In this document: piece by piece, positions 63,319 to 64,000 of the stretch
How positions within the stretch are numbered: the first letter of the stretch is position 1
Layout: each line of letters begins with the position of its first letter
DNA from: DASYGT01 sp035999365
GTDB taxonomy: Bacteria; Actinomycetota; Actinomycetes; Mycobacteriales; Jatrophihabitantaceae
NCBI GenBank assembly: GCA_035999365.1
Contig: DASYGT010000058.1
Coordinates: 1 to 64,000, forward strand
Reading direction: 5' to 3'
Length of the DNA: 64,000 nucleotides
The notes under the pieces: model-generated
What the model was told of the DNA's origin: nothing
The model's database searches: none
Seen by the model: the letters and a program-made list of their open reading frames with translations, nothing else
Position numbers and translations under genes: made by a program

Positions 63319-64000
63319 GACTCGATTGTTGCCTGACCACCCTTGCCGCCACCGCGGCGGTGCCGCCTCCGGCGTGGCGCAGATGCCGCGGACTCAGACT
63401 GCTGCTCGCCGACACCCGACGAGCTGGGCGTCGCGGTCGAATCGGATTCCTCGAGCGGGCGACCACCGCGGGTGCGCTGTCGCTGCCTGTTCGCCGGCGT
63501 GCTCGGAGTGCGCGGCGGGCGCGACGCGGTGCGTGGCGCGTTGCGCGACTCGGTGCGCGCTGCCTGCTTCGGCTTGCGGCCGCCGATGTCCTCGACCTGC
63601 TCGGCGTCGAGTCCGGCCCGCGTGCGGTCGGCGCGGGGGAGAACGCCGCTCGCCTCGCGCGGAATGTCGAGTTCGAGGTAGAGGTGTTCGGAGGTCGAAT
63701 ATGTCTCGGACGGCGTGTGGAATGGCAGACCGAGCTTGTCGCAGATCAGCTTCCATCGCGGGAGGTCGTCCCAGTCCACCAGGGTGATCGCTGTGCCGGA
63801 CGCGCCTGCGCGGGCGGTGCGTCCGATGCGATGGACGTAGGTCATCTCGTCTTCGGGTGCCTGGTAGTTGATCACGTGCGAGATGCCCTCGACGTCCAGA
63901 CCTCGAGCCGCGACGTCGGTCGCGACGAGCACGTCGACCTTGCCGGACCGGAACGCGCGCAGCGCCTGCTCGCGCGCTCCCTGACCCAGATCGCCGTGGA
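63315..64000 (-). CDS. DEAD/DEAH-box RNA helicase (5' end outside window)
   Basis: The visible 227 residues are the C-terminal RecA-like domain and tail. Seen: HGDLGQGAREQ, motif V VATDVAARGLDV and motif VI HRIGRTARAG, then an Arg-rich, low-complexity tail ending RRRRHRRGGGKGG that likely binds RNA. The N-terminal domain lies beyond base 64000. The stop overlaps the propeller gene by 4 nt, and the hydrolase follows, making a three-gene coupled run. Confidence 0.93.
   Translation of the reverse strand, partial: HGDLGQGAREQALRAFRSGKVDVLVATDVAARGLDVEGISHVINYQAPEDEMTYVHRIGRTARAGASGTAITLVDWDDLPRWKLICDKLGLPFHTPSETYSTSEHLYLELDIPREASGVLPRADRTRAGLDAEQVEDIGGRKPKQAARTESRNAPRTASRPPRTPSTPANRQRQRTRGGRPLEESDSTATPSSSGVGEQQSESAASAPRRRRHRRGGGKGGQATIES

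Overview
The window reads as chromosomal DNA of a high-GC actinomycete (Actinomycetota). The evidence is the WhiB2-type regulator, the MtrA-MtrB-LpqB cassette, GlgM/GlgC, a mannose-phosphate operon, DUF3117, DUF3499 and Rv3235-family proteins, frequent GTG starts, and many ATGA/GTGA stop-start overlaps. There is no rRNA or tRNA, so I do not name a genus. Gene order repeatedly matches Mycobacterium tuberculosis (tag-DUF3117-glgM-glgC like Rv1210-Rv1213; whiB2 to secA1 like Rv3260c-Rv3240c), but accessory genes point to a non-mycobacterial lineage. No tRNA, CRISPR array, IS element, prophage or riboswitch was recognised, and no gap between genes exceeds about 230 bp.

Layout. (1) 1-6110: Tag (5' end cut by the window), a PaaG-like crotonase, DUF3117, M17 aminopeptidase, Pth2-like protein, then divergent glgM/glgC for alpha-glucan synthesis. 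(2) 6116-6758: a VapBC-type toxin-antitoxin pair with palindromes at its promoter. (3) 6767-18897: IclR regulator, polar amino-acid-type ABC transporter, two flavin oxidoreductases, dapC, and a circularly permuted ATP-grasp/alpha-E/transglutaminase triad. (4) 18917-22331: CsbD stress protein, PPOX protein, and an ALDH7-type dehydrogenase divergent from a LysR regulator. (5) 22422-30583: whiB2, degenerate zincin, DUF3499, manB, Trm112, SIS protein, CDF transporter, manA, and a MerR domain that reads in frame into sahH. (6) 30594-34060: Rieske/DUF6529/27-aa membrane peptide operon, BNR propeller plus MoaD-like protein, secreted SGNH esterase. (7) 34289-43889: mtrA-mtrB-lpqB-comF-hpf-(tandem GNAT)-secA1. 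(8) 43908-48200: DUF6459, membrane LysM protein, HTH protein, SAF protein and MinD/CpaE-like ATPase. (9) 48278-53085: WS/DGAT acyltransferase, patatin, DUF6912, pruA. (10) 53033-57512: a compact type-VII-secretion-like set (FHA-TM-FtsK ATPase, WXG100 protein, SUFU-domain protein). (11) 57645-64000: MaoC, Nudix, small membrane protein plus PH-domain protein, PHP phosphoesterase, RecB-like nuclease, alpha/beta hydrolase, PQQ-type propeller, DEAD helicase (cut by the window end).

How they fit together. Envelope and cell-cycle functions dominate the conserved core: MtrAB-LpqB signalling, SecA1 export, WhiB2, mannose-1-phosphate supply and SAH recycling. Accessory parts add amine/amino-acid uptake and oxidation (IclR-ABC-FAD block; ALDH7; PruA), storage lipid turnover (WS/DGAT with patatin) and a small secretion-like module. 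The observations most worth following are the MerR-SahH in-frame fusion, the isolated EssC-like/WXG100/SUFU module, and the poly-glutamine tail on the ATP-grasp protein encoded two genes upstream of a transglutaminase.
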